From the NCBI GenBank assembly GCA_027486405.1, contig JAIXPD010000057.1:62001-126000 (forward strand): DNA of 64,000 nt. Reading direction: 5' to 3'. Both the position numbers and the translations under genes were made by a program. The notes beneath the pieces are model-generated. The model made no database searches. It was not told the DNA's origin and was given only the letters and a program-made list of their open reading frames with translations. Below are positions 35,542 through 45,119 of the stretch, one piece after another. Source of the DNA: Azospirillum sp. Its GTDB lineage: Bacteria; Pseudomonadota; Alphaproteobacteria; Azospirillales; Azospirillaceae. Each line of letters opens with the position of its first letter. Position 1 is the stretch's first letter.

Positions 35542-36841
35542 TGAAGGGGTTCCAACCCTGGGCGGCCAGCGCCGCCCAGGCGGTGGCCCCCAGATGCGGG
35601 CGGCGGAAATAGAGGAAATCGTCGGTCTTGCTGTCCGGGCCGATGGCCAGCCCGGTGGTCAGGATCGCCGACCGGGTGGCCCACAGGAACCCGCCGGGGC
35701 TGATGTCCTGCAACAGGTCGGCAAACAGCCGGTCGGCGTCGGCCTTGCGCCCGACCGCGCGGTAGGCCAGGGCGGCTTGCGCCGTGCCTTCGACCCACAC
35801 GCCGTCGCGGTCGTCGTTGAAGTCGAAACCGCCGTCCACGCCATGGGCGCGCTCGGCGTAGGCCAGCGCCGCCCGCCATTCGGTTGGGGCGGCGCGCAGC
35901 AGCAGCGGCCACAATTGGGCGTCCAGGCCGGAGATGGCCCGGCCGATCGTCACCCCGTCGGGCAGCGTGCCGACCGGGAAATGGTCGCCTCCCGCCGCCC
36001 ACAGCGCGTCCAGAAAGCCCCGCGCCGCTTTGGCCGGAGCCGCCCATTCCCCGCCGCCGCCCAATCGGTCGAACAGGGCGACGAGGTCGGTGTTGTGCTC
36101 CGTCGCCTTCCAGGTCAGCGCCTGCACGGCGTTGTCGAAGCCCTGCACCCCGCCGTTGAAGCCGCCCGGCCCCTTCGGATCGGCGGTGTTGTCCACCACC
36201 CAGCGGGCCAGCCCCGCCGCCCCGTCGCGGAACCGCTTCTCTCCGGTGGCTTCGGCCAGGGTCAGCAGGGCCAGCCCGGCCCAGGCGACGTTTCCGGTGG
36301 CGGTCCCGATCTGGTAGGCATCTTCCAGCCAACGGTTTTCCATCGCATCCCACCAACCCATCGGCGGAATCGGGCGCTGCTTCTGCGCCCCGGCGCGGTA
36401 GGTGTTGCGCAGCCGACCCTTGCGGCCCGCCCGGTCGAGGTTGGCGGCGTCCAGCAGCGCTTCGCCGATGCGCAGCGCTTGCGGGCGCTTGCCGCAGGCG
36501 TGCAGGGCGATGATCGCCAGCGCGTTGTCGTAGGTGAAGGCGGCGGCGGACAAGGCCGGTTCGCTGGTCGGCCCGGCGGCAAAAGCGTTGTCGTAGCTGC
36601 GCAGGAACACCGATCCCGATCCGGGGATCTCATCGACCCGCTTGGTCAGGGTGGCGCAGGTTTTGGCCGCCAGATCGGACCCGGCATCGGCCCACGCGCG
36701 CCCATCGCCACCCGCCCACAGCAGGGCGACCACCGCCGTCACCGTCGCCAACGCCGCGCGGCGGAACCGCGCCGCCCGTGGCTGTGGGATGGGGTTCACC
36801 GTGCTGTCCTTTGCCGTTTTCCGGTCCGGCGTCTGGGGCAT
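35522..36841 (-). CDS. Exported protein with a probable alpha-helical barrel (glycosidase-like) fold
   Basis: About 439 aa. A basic N-terminus precedes a hydrophobic segment (AALATVTAVVALLWA) ending in AWADAG, consistent with a Sec-type signal peptide or anchor. The mature part consists of repeated helix pairs rich in Trp, Ala and Gly (MGWWDAMENRWLEDAYQ, FDNAVQALTW, GVDGGFDFNDD, VWVEGTAQAALAYRA). This suggests an (alpha/alpha)6 barrel as in several glycoside hydrolase and related families. I cannot point to a catalytic pair with confidence. Several in-frame starts exist (36841, 36853, 36865, GTG 36874); 36841 is chosen tentatively for AGGA just upstream. It is convergent with the SPFH gene, and nothing ties it to the cluster. 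Confidence 0.65.
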   Translation of the reverse strand: MPQTPDRKTAKDSTVNPIPQPRAARFRRAALATVTAVVALLWAGGDGRAWADAGSDLAAKTCATLTKRVDEIPGSGSVFLRSYDNAFAAGPTSEPALSAAAFTYDNALAIIALHACGKRPQALRIGEALLDAANLDRAGRKGRLRNTYRAGAQKQRPIPPMGWWDAMENRWLEDAYQIGTATGNVAWAGLALLTLAEATGEKRFRDGAAGLARWVVDNTADPKGPGGFNGGVQGFDNAVQALTWKATEHNTDLVALFDRLGGGGEWAAPAKAARGFLDALWAAGGDHFPVGTLPDGVTIGRAISGLDAQLWPLLLRAAPTEWRAALAYAERAHGVDGGFDFNDDRDGVWVEGTAQAALAYRAVGRKADADRLFADLLQDISPGGFLWATRSAILTTGLAIGPDSKTDDFLYFRRPHLGATAWAALAAQGWNPFTGARVP

Positions 36842-36904
36842 TGGTCCTGTCATGGCCTTGCGCATCGTGGCCACCGCCCGTTCTTTGTTTCTTGGGCAAA
36901 CACG

Positions 36905-36931
36905 TTAGAGCGGATCGCGCCAATTCGGAAC
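36905..36931. repeat. Degenerate half of the TTAGAGC-type palindromic repeat
   Basis: The sequence from 36905 begins TTAGAGCGGATCGCG and matches most positions of the left arm of the perfect palindrome at 47000-47022. The right arm here is not conserved. Two copies in one window suggest a dispersed palindromic repeat family in this genome. Confidence 0.4.
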
Positions 36932-36951
36932 GGCTTTGACGCAGGCGGGCT

Positions 36952-36990
36952 GTGAAAAGAAAAGGCCCCGGCGCGGCGGATGGCCGGGCA
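36952..36990 (-). terminator. Possible terminator of the hybrid histidine kinase gene
   Basis: Read on the minus strand just past the kinase stop, a CCCGGC/GCCGGG stem with a loop of about 10 bases is followed by a T-rich stretch (GCCTTTTCTTTTC). The stem is short, so this is tentative. Confidence 0.35.
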
Positions 36991-36995
36991 ACGCT

Positions 36996-39245
36996 TCAGG
37001 CGGCGGTGGACAGCGACGCCATGGCGCGGATGGAGCGGACCAGGCTTTGCGGGACCACCGGTTTGGCCAGCAGGGACAGCCCCTCGGCCACCTCGGCCAC
37101 GTCGCTGCGCAATTCCTCGGCAAAGCCCGTGACCATCAGGATGGGGATGGGGTTGTTGCGGGCGCGGATGGCGCGGACCATGTCCAGCCCGTTCATCCCC
37201 GGCATCATGTGATCGGTGACGATGACGTCAACGGCGGTCCCCCGTTCCAGCAGGCCCAGCGCGGTTTCGGCGTCCGCCGCCTCCTGCACGGCGAAGCCCG
37301 CCTGGGTCAGGAAATCGGCGGTGGCCCCGCGCACCAGATCCTCGTCGTCCACCAACAGGATGGAGCAGGCGTTCGCGGTCTCCGGCGTGGCCGTCGGAGC
37401 CGCCTCTCCCCCCTGTTGCGCGGGCGGCGGCGCGGTGGCCAGCCCCGCCCGTGGCAGCACCAGCCGCACCGTGGTCCCGCGCCCCGGCTGGCTGTCGATG
37501 GTCAAGCCGCCACCCGACCGCGTGGCCAGCCCCTGCACCATGGCCAGCCCCAGGCCGGTGCCACGCCCGACCTCCTTCGTCGTGAAGAACGGTTCGGTGG
37601 CGCGGGCCAACACATCCGGCGTCATGCCGGTCCCGGTGTCGCGCACGGTGATGCACACGCCCTCCTCCGGGGGTGAACCGGTGGGATGAGGGCCGCCATT
37701 GCCGGGATTGGTGGCTTGGCGGCTTGTTTGGTTGGTGGCCTCCAGGATCAGAAGACCGCCGTCGGGCATGGCGTCGCGCGCGTTGATCGCGAGGTTCAGC
37801 AGCGCCATTTCCAATTGGTTGGCGTCGGCCAGCACCGGCCACAGGCCGGGATCGGCGCGATGCTCCACCCGCACCACCCCGCCCAAGGTCCGTTCCAGCA
37901 GGGCCGCGACCCGATCGATCAGGGCCGCCACGTCCACCCGTTCGGGCCGCAGCGGTTGGCGGCGGGAAAAGGCCAGCAAATGCTGGGTCAGCGTTGCGCC
38001 CCGTTCCACCGCCTGAAGCGCCATGCGGATCGGCAGGGCCAGGCGGTCGTCCTGGCAACGGCCTTCGATGACGTGCAGGTTGATGCTGAGCGCCTGGAGC
38101 AGGTTGTTGAAATCGTGGGCCACGCCGCCGGTCAATTGCCCGACCGCTTCCATCTTCTGGGCCTGACGCAACGCCAGTTCCGCCTGTTCCCGCCCGGCCA
38201 TCGCCCGCCGGGTCTCGGCCATCGCCTGTGCGGCGGCTTCATAGGCGCGGAACTGACGGGCCAGCGCCCACAGGGCCAGAACCAACGCCATCACCCCGAC
38301 CAGACCGGCCACCGCGATGGTCATCACCTGGGTGCGCCAGCCGCGCAGCACATCATCCAGCGTGCGGGTGACGTTGACCACCACCGGATAGGCCCCGACC
38401 GCGCGGGTCGCCACCACCCGCGTTCCGGCGTCCAGCCCGTCGGTGGCCAGGAACTCCCCGGAATCGGCCTTGGCCAGAACCTCCAGGAAGCGGCGTTGCC
38501 CCACCGGCTTCCCCACGTCGGGAATGGCGGGATGGCGGGTCAGCAGGATGCCGTCGCGCCGCCACAGGCTGATGCTGCTGGCGTCGTCGCCCACCCGCAG
38601 GCCACGGTAGAGCCGCTGGAAATAATCGAGATCAATGGCCCCCACCGCGAGGCCGAGGAAGCGCCCGTTCGGTGCGCTGATCCGGCGGGCGAGGTGGACG
38701 GTCCATCCCCCGGTCGCGCGGTTCTGCACCGGCTCGCCCAACACCGGCCGGTCGGTTGGTGTGTCCCGCAGCGCCTGGAAATAGTCGCGATCCGCCACCG
38801 AAATGCCCGGTGCCGGGTAAAAGCGCGAGAAGTTCAAAAGCTGCCCGTCGGCCCCGACCAGCATAACGGCGTCGATCTGGGGAACCACGCTGGCCTTGGC
38901 CTTCAGCAGATCATGGGTTTCCTGGTTGGTGCCCAGCCGCACCATGTCCTGTGGCGACGCGATCCCCTCCGCCTTCATCTGGTCGATGACGCTGGTCAGC
39001 ACCAGATCCACATTCTGGATCGACCGGGCGGTCTGTTCGGCCAAGGACAGGTTGAGGGTGGCCAATTCCCGTTGGGCCGCCGCGATCTCCTTGTCGCGCA
39101 GCATCAGGATGTACTGAAGCAGCGCCACCACAAGGACGGCCAGCGCCACCGCGCCCGACAGGACAAGAAGCCTCAGAGGCCTGCTCGCGCGCAGGTGGGA
39201 CACCCACCGGGCGGGCCAGGACTCCCATACGGATCGCACAACCAT
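36996..39245 (-). CDS. Cache-type hybrid histidine kinase with C-terminal receiver
   Basis: About 749 aa. Membrane helix 1 (LLVLSGAVALAVLVVALLQ) and helix 2 (AVAGLVGVMALVLALWALA) flank a periplasmic sensor of the double-Cache/PDC type, about 240 residues with DRDYFQALRDTPTDRPVLGEP-like features. A phosphoacceptor region with GGVAHDFNNLLQAL follows, then an ATPase domain (N box NLAINARDAMPDGG, G boxes DTGTGM and GTGLGLAMVQGL) and a C-terminal receiver (DDE acid patch, phospho-Asp in VIVTDHMMPGMNG). Cache sensors often bind amino acids or organic acids. The ligand and partner are unknown, and no response-regulator gene is adjacent in an obvious pair. The start at 39245 is favoured by GGTGAG about 10 bases upstream over one at 39287. 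Confidence 0.87.
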   Translation of the reverse strand: MVVRSVWESWPARWVSHLRASRPLRLLVLSGAVALAVLVVALLQYILMLRDKEIAAAQRELATLNLSLAEQTARSIQNVDLVLTSVIDQMKAEGIASPQDMVRLGTNQETHDLLKAKASVVPQIDAVMLVGADGQLLNFSRFYPAPGISVADRDYFQALRDTPTDRPVLGEPVQNRATGGWTVHLARRISAPNGRFLGLAVGAIDLDYFQRLYRGLRVGDDASSISLWRRDGILLTRHPAIPDVGKPVGQRRFLEVLAKADSGEFLATDGLDAGTRVVATRAVGAYPVVVNVTRTLDDVLRGWRTQVMTIAVAGLVGVMALVLALWALARQFRAYEAAAQAMAETRRAMAGREQAELALRQAQKMEAVGQLTGGVAHDFNNLLQALSINLHVIEGRCQDDRLALPIRMALQAVERGATLTQHLLAFSRRQPLRPERVDVAALIDRVAALLERTLGGVVRVEHRADPGLWPVLADANQLEMALLNLAINARDAMPDGGLLILEATNQTSRQATNPGNGGPHPTGSPPEEGVCITVRDTGTGMTPDVLARATEPFFTTKEVGRGTGLGLAMVQGLATRSGGGLTIDSQPGRGTTVRLVLPRAGLATAPPPAQQGGEAAPTATPETANACSILLVDDEDLVRGATADFLTQAGFAVQEAADAETALGLLERGTAVDVIVTDHMMPGMNGLDMVRAIRARNNPIPILMVTGFAEELRSDVAEVAEGLSLLAKPVVPQSLVRSIRAMASLSTAA

Positions 39246-39380
39246 GACGCTAAGGCTCACCCCCCGACGATCGTCCGCGCAACCCAAGCGGTGATCGGAT
39301 CATCGTGGGCGCTGCAACACGCGTCAAGGTGGCGTTCCGCGCGACCCACCCGTCCAAGGGGCATAGGCCATTGCGGCAAA

Positions 39381-40553
39381 TCAGTGACCAAACAAATCCA
39401 ATTCCGGATCCGGATCGGTGGCCGGATGAGCCAGATCGGTGCAACCGACCCCGATCAGGCGGAAGGCCCGCCCGTCCACCTCGCGTTCCAGCAGGGACAA
39501 CCCGGCGGCGAAAATGGCGTCGGCGTCGGCGGTCGGCTCCACCCGGCGGGACCGGGTGAGCTGCTGGAAATCCTTGGTCTTCAGCTTCAACACCACGCTG
39601 CGCCCCAGCAACCCTTCGCGCGCCAGCCGCCGCGCCACCTTGGCGGCCAGCGGGCGCAGTTCCTGCGTCAGGGCGGGCAGCGCGGTGACGTCCCAATCGA
39701 AGGTTTCTTCGGCCGAGATGCTCTTGCTGACCGATTCCGGCTGCACCCGGCGGGAATCCTCGCCGCGTGCGAAGTTGAACAGCACCCGGCCCATCGCGCC
39801 ATAGCGCTTGACCAACCAATGCTCGTCCTTGTCCTGAAGATCGCCGACGCGGGTGATGCCGTCGGTGAACAGCTTGCGTTCCAGCGCCGGGCCGACGCCC
39901 CACAGGATGGTGACGCGTTTGCCCGCCAGAAAAGCCGGGCCATCGGCGCGGCCCAGGGCGGAGAAGCCGCGCGGTTTGTCCAGATCCGACGCGATTTTCG
40001 CCAACAGCTTGTTGTAACTCAGCCCGATGGACGCGGTGATGCGCAGCTCGGATTCAAACCGGCGGACGATCTCCACCAGCGCCTGCGCCGGGCTGATGCT
40101 CAGGCGGTCGCCAACCTCGCTCAAATCCAGATAGGCTTCGTCGATGCTGATCGGTTCGACCAGCGGGGTGAAGGCCTCCATGATCGCGCGGGCGCGGTGG
40201 CCGACCTCCTTGTATTTGGCGATGTCGGGCCGGATGATGGTGGCGTCGGGGCAGCGGTCCAGCGCCTCGCGGATGGTCATGGCCGACCGCACGCCGGACA
40301 TGCGGGCGACGTAGCAGCAGGCGGCGACCACGCCGCGATGATCCTCCCCGCCGACGATCACCGGGCGGCTCGCCAACTCCGGGCGGTCGCGCTTTTCCAC
40401 CGTGGCGTAAAAGCTGTCGCAATCGATGTGGCCGATGGTCAGCCGGTGCAGTTCCGGGTGGCGGAACAGGCGGCGGCTGTCGCATTTCGGGCAGCGCACC
40501 GCCTCGCCCTCAAAGGCGGCGGCGCAGTCGCGGCAGACACAGGACACGCTCAT
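39381..40553 (-). CDS. dinB: DNA polymerase IV (Y family) with N-terminal zinc-ribbon-like segment
   Basis: 390 aa. It carries out error-prone translesion synthesis. The catalytic palm motifs are HIDCDSFYATVEKRD (first metal-binding Asp) and PISIDEAYLDL (Asp-Glu pair), followed by helix-hairpin-helix and little-finger regions. The last residues, ELDLFGH, match a beta-clamp-binding motif at the usual C-terminal place. The first 35 residues carry two CxxC pairs (CVCRDC and CPKC), a Cys4 zinc-ribbon-like extension missing from the enterobacterial enzyme but familiar from alphaproteobacterial DinB proteins. The start is supported by GGGGTGGA immediately upstream. No LexA-type operator was recognised in the short upstream gap. 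Confidence 0.92.
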   Translation of the reverse strand: MSVSCVCRDCAAAFEGEAVRCPKCDSRRLFRHPELHRLTIGHIDCDSFYATVEKRDRPELASRPVIVGGEDHRGVVAACCYVARMSGVRSAMTIREALDRCPDATIIRPDIAKYKEVGHRARAIMEAFTPLVEPISIDEAYLDLSEVGDRLSISPAQALVEIVRRFESELRITASIGLSYNKLLAKIASDLDKPRGFSALGRADGPAFLAGKRVTILWGVGPALERKLFTDGITRVGDLQDKDEHWLVKRYGAMGRVLFNFARGEDSRRVQPESVSKSISAEETFDWDVTALPALTQELRPLAAKVARRLAREGLLGRSVVLKLKTKDFQQLTRSRRVEPTADADAIFAAGLSLLEREVDGRAFRLIGVGCTDLAHPATDPDPELDLFGH

Positions 40554-40675
40554 TCCACCCCGAACCCCCGGAACCGGGCCGCCCGCCCGTCGCGGCCAAC
40601 CCGGTCCGCCACTCTAGCAAAATCGCGCGTGGCGGACCAGTCCGTCCGGTACGAATGCGGAACAAAAGGGGGCGG

Positions 40676-41389
40676 TCAGGGGCGCAGCGGGGTTCCGTCC
40701 ACCGCCAACCGCCCGGCCACCACGGCCGCCTGCGTGCGGCTCACCACGTTCAGCTTGCGCAGGATGCTGGAGACATGAACCTTGACCGTCTGTTCCGACA
40801 CGTTCAGGTCCCCGGCGATCTGCTTGTTCAGCTTGCCATCGACGATCATCGTCAGGATGCGCAATTGCTGGGGGGAGAGGGAGGCGAAGCGGCGGGCGAC
40901 CTCCGCCTCCTCGGCCTCCGGGCTGTCGGTGAGGCTGAGCGGCGGTGCCCACACCTCGCCGTCCAGAATGGCGCGGATGGCGTCGGCCATCGCCGCCATC
41001 GACAGGGATTTCGGGATGTAACCCGACGCGCCATAGGCCAGCGCCCGGCGGATGGTGTCGGCGTCCTGCAAGGCCGACAGGATCGCCACCGGAACCGTCG
41101 GGTGATGGGCCAGCATCAGGAACAGCCCGGCAAAACCGTGGGTCCCCGGCATGTTCAAATCCAGCAGAACCAGATCGACCGCCCCCGCCCGCTCCGTCAC
41201 CGCCGCCATCACCGCGTCCAGATCCAGGCATTCGACGATCGCCGCCTCCGGCATCGCCTTGCCCAGCGCGTCGCGCAAGGCGGCCTGCACCAGCGGGTGA
41301 TCGTCGCCGATCACGATGGTGGTGGTTGCCCCGATGGCGCCTGTTCCGATGGCGCCGGTCCCGATGGCGGCTGTGTTGTCGCTCTCCAT
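40676..41389 (-). CDS. NarL/LuxR-family response regulator
   Basis: 237 aa. The receiver domain (about residues 24-140) has the acid pair in GDDHP, phospho-Asp in LVLLDLNMPG and conserved Lys in GYIPKSLS. A LuxR-type helix-turn-helix follows (about 170-225; LNKQIAGDLNVSEQTVKVHVSSILRKL in part). It should bind DNA as a dimer when phosphorylated. It lies 130 bp downstream of the symporter/hybrid kinase gene on the same strand, so that kinase is its likely partner. Oddity: the N-terminus is extended by a 15-bp tandem repeat (about 41333-41375) encoding GTGAIGTGAIGA before the receiver starts. Confidence 0.9.
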   Translation of the reverse strand: MESDNTAAIGTGAIGTGAIGATTTIVIGDDHPLVQAALRDALGKAMPEAAIVECLDLDAVMAAVTERAGAVDLVLLDLNMPGTHGFAGLFLMLAHHPTVPVAILSALQDADTIRRALAYGASGYIPKSLSMAAMADAIRAILDGEVWAPPLSLTDSPEAEEAEVARRFASLSPQQLRILTMIVDGKLNKQIAGDLNVSEQTVKVHVSSILRKLNVVSRTQAAVVAGRLAVDGTPLRP

Positions 41390-41519
41390 GCCCGCGTTTC
41401 CCTCCCCCAGTGCGCGCCGGTTGTGGCGCGGTTCGCCGTCCGGCTTTTGTCCGGTTCCGGCTGCGCTGTCCCCATCTTATGCGGAGTTGTCGATCCGGTC
41501 TGTCTTATTGTGCGGGGTT

Positions 41520-44500
41520 CTATTCCGCCGTCGCCGCGCTTTGCAGCGCCGCCCCGTTCAAGAAGCGCCGGAGCGAGGCCGGTTTCACCGGCTTGTAGAT
41601 CACGCCGCAGCCGCTGCGTTCCGCCTCCTGCCGCACGGCTTCCGAGCGGTCGGCGGTCAGCAGCAGCCCCTTGACCGGGCGGTCCCAGCGCGCCCGCAGC
41701 CGGTCGAGCACGACCAGACCGGTCAGCCCCTCCGCCACATGGTAATCGACGCAAACCACATCGGGCAGCGTTTCGCCCATCGCCGCCAGCGCGGCCACGG
41801 CGCCGTCCTCGTCCGAGGCGGTGGCCACCCGGCAGCCCCATTGCTCCAGCAGGGCGCGCAGACCGGCCAGGATCGTGTCCTCGTTGTCGATGCACAGCAC
41901 CAGCAGGCCACCGGCCAGCACCCCGGCGGGCGAGGCCGAGGGGCGGTTCAGCGGCAGGGGCCGTTGGTCGGACAGCGGCACATCCACGGCAAAGCCGGTC
42001 CCCCGCCCCAGGGTGGAGCGCACCGTCACCGCATGGCCCAGCAGGTTGGCGATGCGATCGACAATCGCCAGCCCCAACCCCAACCCCTTGTCGGCGGCGG
42101 ACCCGGGGCTGGTGGCGGTGTTCAGGCGGCGGAACTCCTCGAACACCTCGCGGCGCTTGTTCTCCGGGATGCCGGGGCCGCTGTCCCACACCTCGATCCG
42201 CAGCCGGTCGCCGCGCCGACGGCAGCCCAGCAGCACCCGGCCGCTGGGGGTGTAGCGGATGGCGTTGGACAGGAAATTCTGCAAGATCCGCCGCAGCAAT
42301 TGCGGATCGGACCGCACCGCCAGCCCACAACCGACCACCCGCAGGGTCAGGCCGCGTTCCTGCGCCAGGGCGGAAAACTCCACCGCCAGCCCGTTCAGCA
42401 GATCCCCGATGGCAAAGCCGCGCACCTTGGGCCGGACGTTGCCCGCGTCGAGCGACGAGATGTCGAGCAACCCGCCCAGCAGCATTTCGGTGGAGCGCAG
42501 CGAGGCCGCCGCGTTGTCCACCATGCCGCGTTCCTGCGCGCGGGCGGTGGGGCCGGGAACGGGATCGCGCACGCTTTCCTCCAGCGCCGACACGAACAGG
42601 CGGGCGGCGTTGAGCGGCTGCAACAGATCGTGGCTGGCGGCGGCGAGGAAGCGCGTCTTGCTGGCGTTGGCGGCTTCGGCCTCCGCCTTGGCCTGTTGCA
42701 GGGCATCGGTGCGCTCCTGCACCCGCTGTTCCAGGCTTTCGTTCGCCTCGCGCAGGGCTTCCGCCGCGCGGTAGCGCTCGGTCACGTCGGTGTAGGTGGA
42801 GACGTAACCGCCCTCCGGCATCGGGTTGCAGGTGATTTCCAGCACGGTCCCGTCGGGGCGGCGGCGTTCGTAGCGGTAGGGCCATTCCAGCGTGGCGGTG
42901 TCGCGGTTGACCAGCAGCGCTTTCAGATCCTCCGCCCCGTATTCGCCGCGTTCGGTGTTGAAGCGGATCAATTCGGCAAAGGGCACGCCCACCCGCACCC
43001 GGTCGGGCGGCAGGTCCAGCAACTCAAGATACCGGTGATTCCAGGCGGCGAGCCGGTATTCCTCATCGACCACGCAGATGCCCTGCCCGACATTCTCCAG
43101 CGTGTTTTGCAGAAGCTTGCGGTTGAAGCGCAGCGCTTCGGACGCCTCGTCCAGCATCGCCATGGCGTCGCCGCGCGACAGCGCCCGGCCTTGCAGCGAG
43201 GCCGCCATCACCACGCGGGCCGACGCCGCCCCCACCGCCCCGGCGATCAGGTTTTCGGTGAAGCGCACCGCGTCCAGATCGGCCGGGCCGCCGCCGCCGC
43301 CGCGCCCGACGCCGTAGCCGTCGAAGGCGGCGTTGCCGCGCTCCGGCCCGACGAAGCGGATGGCCAACGTCCGCAGGTCAGCCAAGCGGGGCGGTGATTT
43401 GGCGAAGGGGCGGCGGACCTCCTCCTCGCCCAGATCGGCGACGGTGTTGCGGTAGGCGGCGGCCTGCGTCCGTTCCACCGCGCTGGGCCGGGCCAGCAGG
43501 GAGCCGACGACGAAGGCCAGCAGATTGGCCGACAGGCTCCACAGGCTGGCGTGGGAAATCGGGTCCAACCCCTCAATCCCGAACAGCGCCTGCGGGGCCA
43601 GCCACTCCAGCCCCCAGGGGCCGTGGTCGAGAAAGCCATCGGGCAAGGTGATGATCCGCGCCATCGACGGGACCAGCAGGGTGTAGACCCACAGCAGGAA
43701 CCCGGCCCCCAACCCGGCCAGCGCCCCCACCCGGTTGGCGCGCGGCCAATAGAGCGCCCCGAAGAAGGCCGGGCCGAACTGCGCCACCGCGACGAAGGAC
43801 AACAGCCCGATGACGGTCAGGGGATAGCCCTTGTCCACCAGCCGGTGCATGGCGTAGGCCAGCAGCAGAATCCCCACCACCGACAGGCGGCGCACCAGCA
43901 GCAGCGTGCCGACCATGTCGCGGCTGCCGACGCGGGCGGCAAAGCGCGGGCGGCTGAGCAGCAGCGGCATCACCACGTCGTTGCACAGCATGGTGCTGAG
44001 CGACACCGCCGCGACGATCACCATGCCGGTCGCCGCCGACAGGCCGCCGATGAAGGCCATCAGGCTGACGCTGCCCGCCCCGGCGGCGATGGGCAGGGTG
44101 ATCATGAAGGTGTCGGGGTTGATGCGGCCATCGCCGAACGTCACCAACCCGGCCACGGCGATGGGAATCATCAGCAGGCTGAGAACCGCCAGATAGACCG
44201 GGTACATCCAGGCGGCGGCGCGGACGTGGCGCGGGTGGTCGTTTTCCACCGTCACCACATGGAACATCTGCGGCAGGCACAAAAAGGCGATGACCGAAAT
44301 CACCGTGTTCGACCACCAGGTCGGGTGGCTGAAATCGGGGGTCAGCAGCGGGGCGGCCTGGGGCCGGGTCAGCAGATCGGCGAAGCCATCGAACATGCCG
44401 AAGACGATGAACAGCGCCACCGCCAGAAAGGCGGCGAGCTTCACCAGGCTTTCAAAGGCGATGGCCAGCATCAGGCCGCGATGGTGCTCGCTGGCGCTGA

Positions 44501-45119
44501 TGTGGCGCACGCCGAACAGGATGGTGAAGACCGCCATCGACAGCGCGACGGCAAAGGCGGTGTCGCCCCACACCGGGCGGACCCGCCCTGCCTCCTCCAG
44601 TGTCGCGGCGGTCAGCACGTCGAAGCTGGCGGCCACCGCCTTCAATTGCAGGGCGATGTAGGGCAGAACCCCGACCAGCGCCGTCAGCGTCACCAGGGCC
44701 GCCACCGCCTGACTCTTGCCATAGCGCGCGCCGATGAAATCGGCGATGGAGGTCAGGTTCTGCGCCTTGGCGATGGCGATGGTCTTGGTGAAGACCGGGC
44801 GGGCCAGCAACAGCAACAGCGTCGGCCCCAGATAGATCGGCAGGAAATCCACCCCGCTGGCCGACGCCCGCCCGACCGACCCGTAAAAGCTCCAACTGGT
44901 GTTGTAGATGCCCAGCGTCAGGGCGTAGAGCAATGCGGCCCACCGCCCGCCCATCGCCAGCATCCCGCCGCCGCCCGCTGGCGCGGCTCCCACCGCCCGT
45001 CCATCCAAAGCCCGTCCATCCACCGCCCGCCCTGCGGCCCGGCGGTCGCCCCACCAGGCGATGGCGAAGAGCACGCCCAGATAGGCCGCCGACACGGCCA
45101 GAACCAGCCAACTCTGCAC
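41520..45119 (-). CDS. CbrA-like solute symporter/PAS/hybrid histidine kinase/receiver
   Basis: About 1199 aa. An N-terminal sodium/solute symporter-like domain (about 13 hydrophobic helices, residues 1-580) is fused to a PAS domain (NVGQGICVVDEEYRLAAWN), a coiled coil, a HisKA domain (H in AAASHDLLQPLNAARLF), an ATPase domain (GLGLGLAIVDR) and a C-terminal receiver (phospho-Asp in VVCVDYHVAEG). Known members such as CbrA link uptake or sensing of amino acids to nitrogen and carbon control. The start is GTG 45119, with GAAGGGA upstream and the first membrane helix right after it; an open frame reaching 45278 would add an unlikely Arg/Pro-rich leader. A short GGRAVDGRALDGRAVG repeat sits in the first cytoplasmic loop. 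The neighbouring LuxR-type regulator is the probable output. Confidence 0.9.
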   Translation of the reverse strand: MQSWLVLAVSAAYLGVLFAIAWWGDRRAAGRAVDGRALDGRAVGAAPAGGGGMLAMGGRWAALLYALTLGIYNTSWSFYGSVGRASASGVDFLPIYLGPTLLLLLARPVFTKTIAIAKAQNLTSIADFIGARYGKSQAVAALVTLTALVGVLPYIALQLKAVAASFDVLTAATLEEAGRVRPVWGDTAFAVALSMAVFTILFGVRHISASEHHRGLMLAIAFESLVKLAAFLAVALFIVFGMFDGFADLLTRPQAAPLLTPDFSHPTWWSNTVISVIAFLCLPQMFHVVTVENDHPRHVRAAAWMYPVYLAVLSLLMIPIAVAGLVTFGDGRINPDTFMITLPIAAGAGSVSLMAFIGGLSAATGMVIVAAVSLSTMLCNDVVMPLLLSRPRFAARVGSRDMVGTLLLVRRLSVVGILLLAYAMHRLVDKGYPLTVIGLLSFVAVAQFGPAFFGALYWPRANRVGALAGLGAGFLLWVYTLLVPSMARIITLPDGFLDHGPWGLEWLAPQALFGIEGLDPISHASLWSLSANLLAFVVGSLLARPSAVERTQAAAYRNTVADLGEEEVRRPFAKSPPRLADLRTLAIRFVGPERGNAAFDGYGVGRGGGGGPADLDAVRFTENLIAGAVGAASARVVMAASLQGRALSRGDAMAMLDEASEALRFNRKLLQNTLENVGQGICVVDEEYRLAAWNHRYLELLDLPPDRVRVGVPFAELIRFNTERGEYGAEDLKALLVNRDTATLEWPYRYERRRPDGTVLEITCNPMPEGGYVSTYTDVTERYRAAEALREANESLEQRVQERTDALQQAKAEAEAANASKTRFLAAASHDLLQPLNAARLFVSALEESVRDPVPGPTARAQERGMVDNAAASLRSTEMLLGGLLDISSLDAGNVRPKVRGFAIGDLLNGLAVEFSALAQERGLTLRVVGCGLAVRSDPQLLRRILQNFLSNAIRYTPSGRVLLGCRRRGDRLRIEVWDSGPGIPENKRREVFEEFRRLNTATSPGSAADKGLGLGLAIVDRIANLLGHAVTVRSTLGRGTGFAVDVPLSDQRPLPLNRPSASPAGVLAGGLLVLCIDNEDTILAGLRALLEQWGCRVATASDEDGAVAALAAMGETLPDVVCVDYHVAEGLTGLVVLDRLRARWDRPVKGLLLTADRSEAVRQEAERSGCGVIYKPVKPASLRRFLNGAALQSAATAE

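Noticed and set aside
34362..36356. A 664-codon minus-strand frame covering the SPFH gene and part of the exported protein gene
   Set aside because: It overlaps two better-supported genes and its translation changes from Arg-rich to Gln/His-rich shadow sequence.
37686..40778. A 1030-codon plus-strand frame opposite the hybrid kinase and dinB
   Set aside because: Both minus-strand genes carry complete motif sets; this frame has none.
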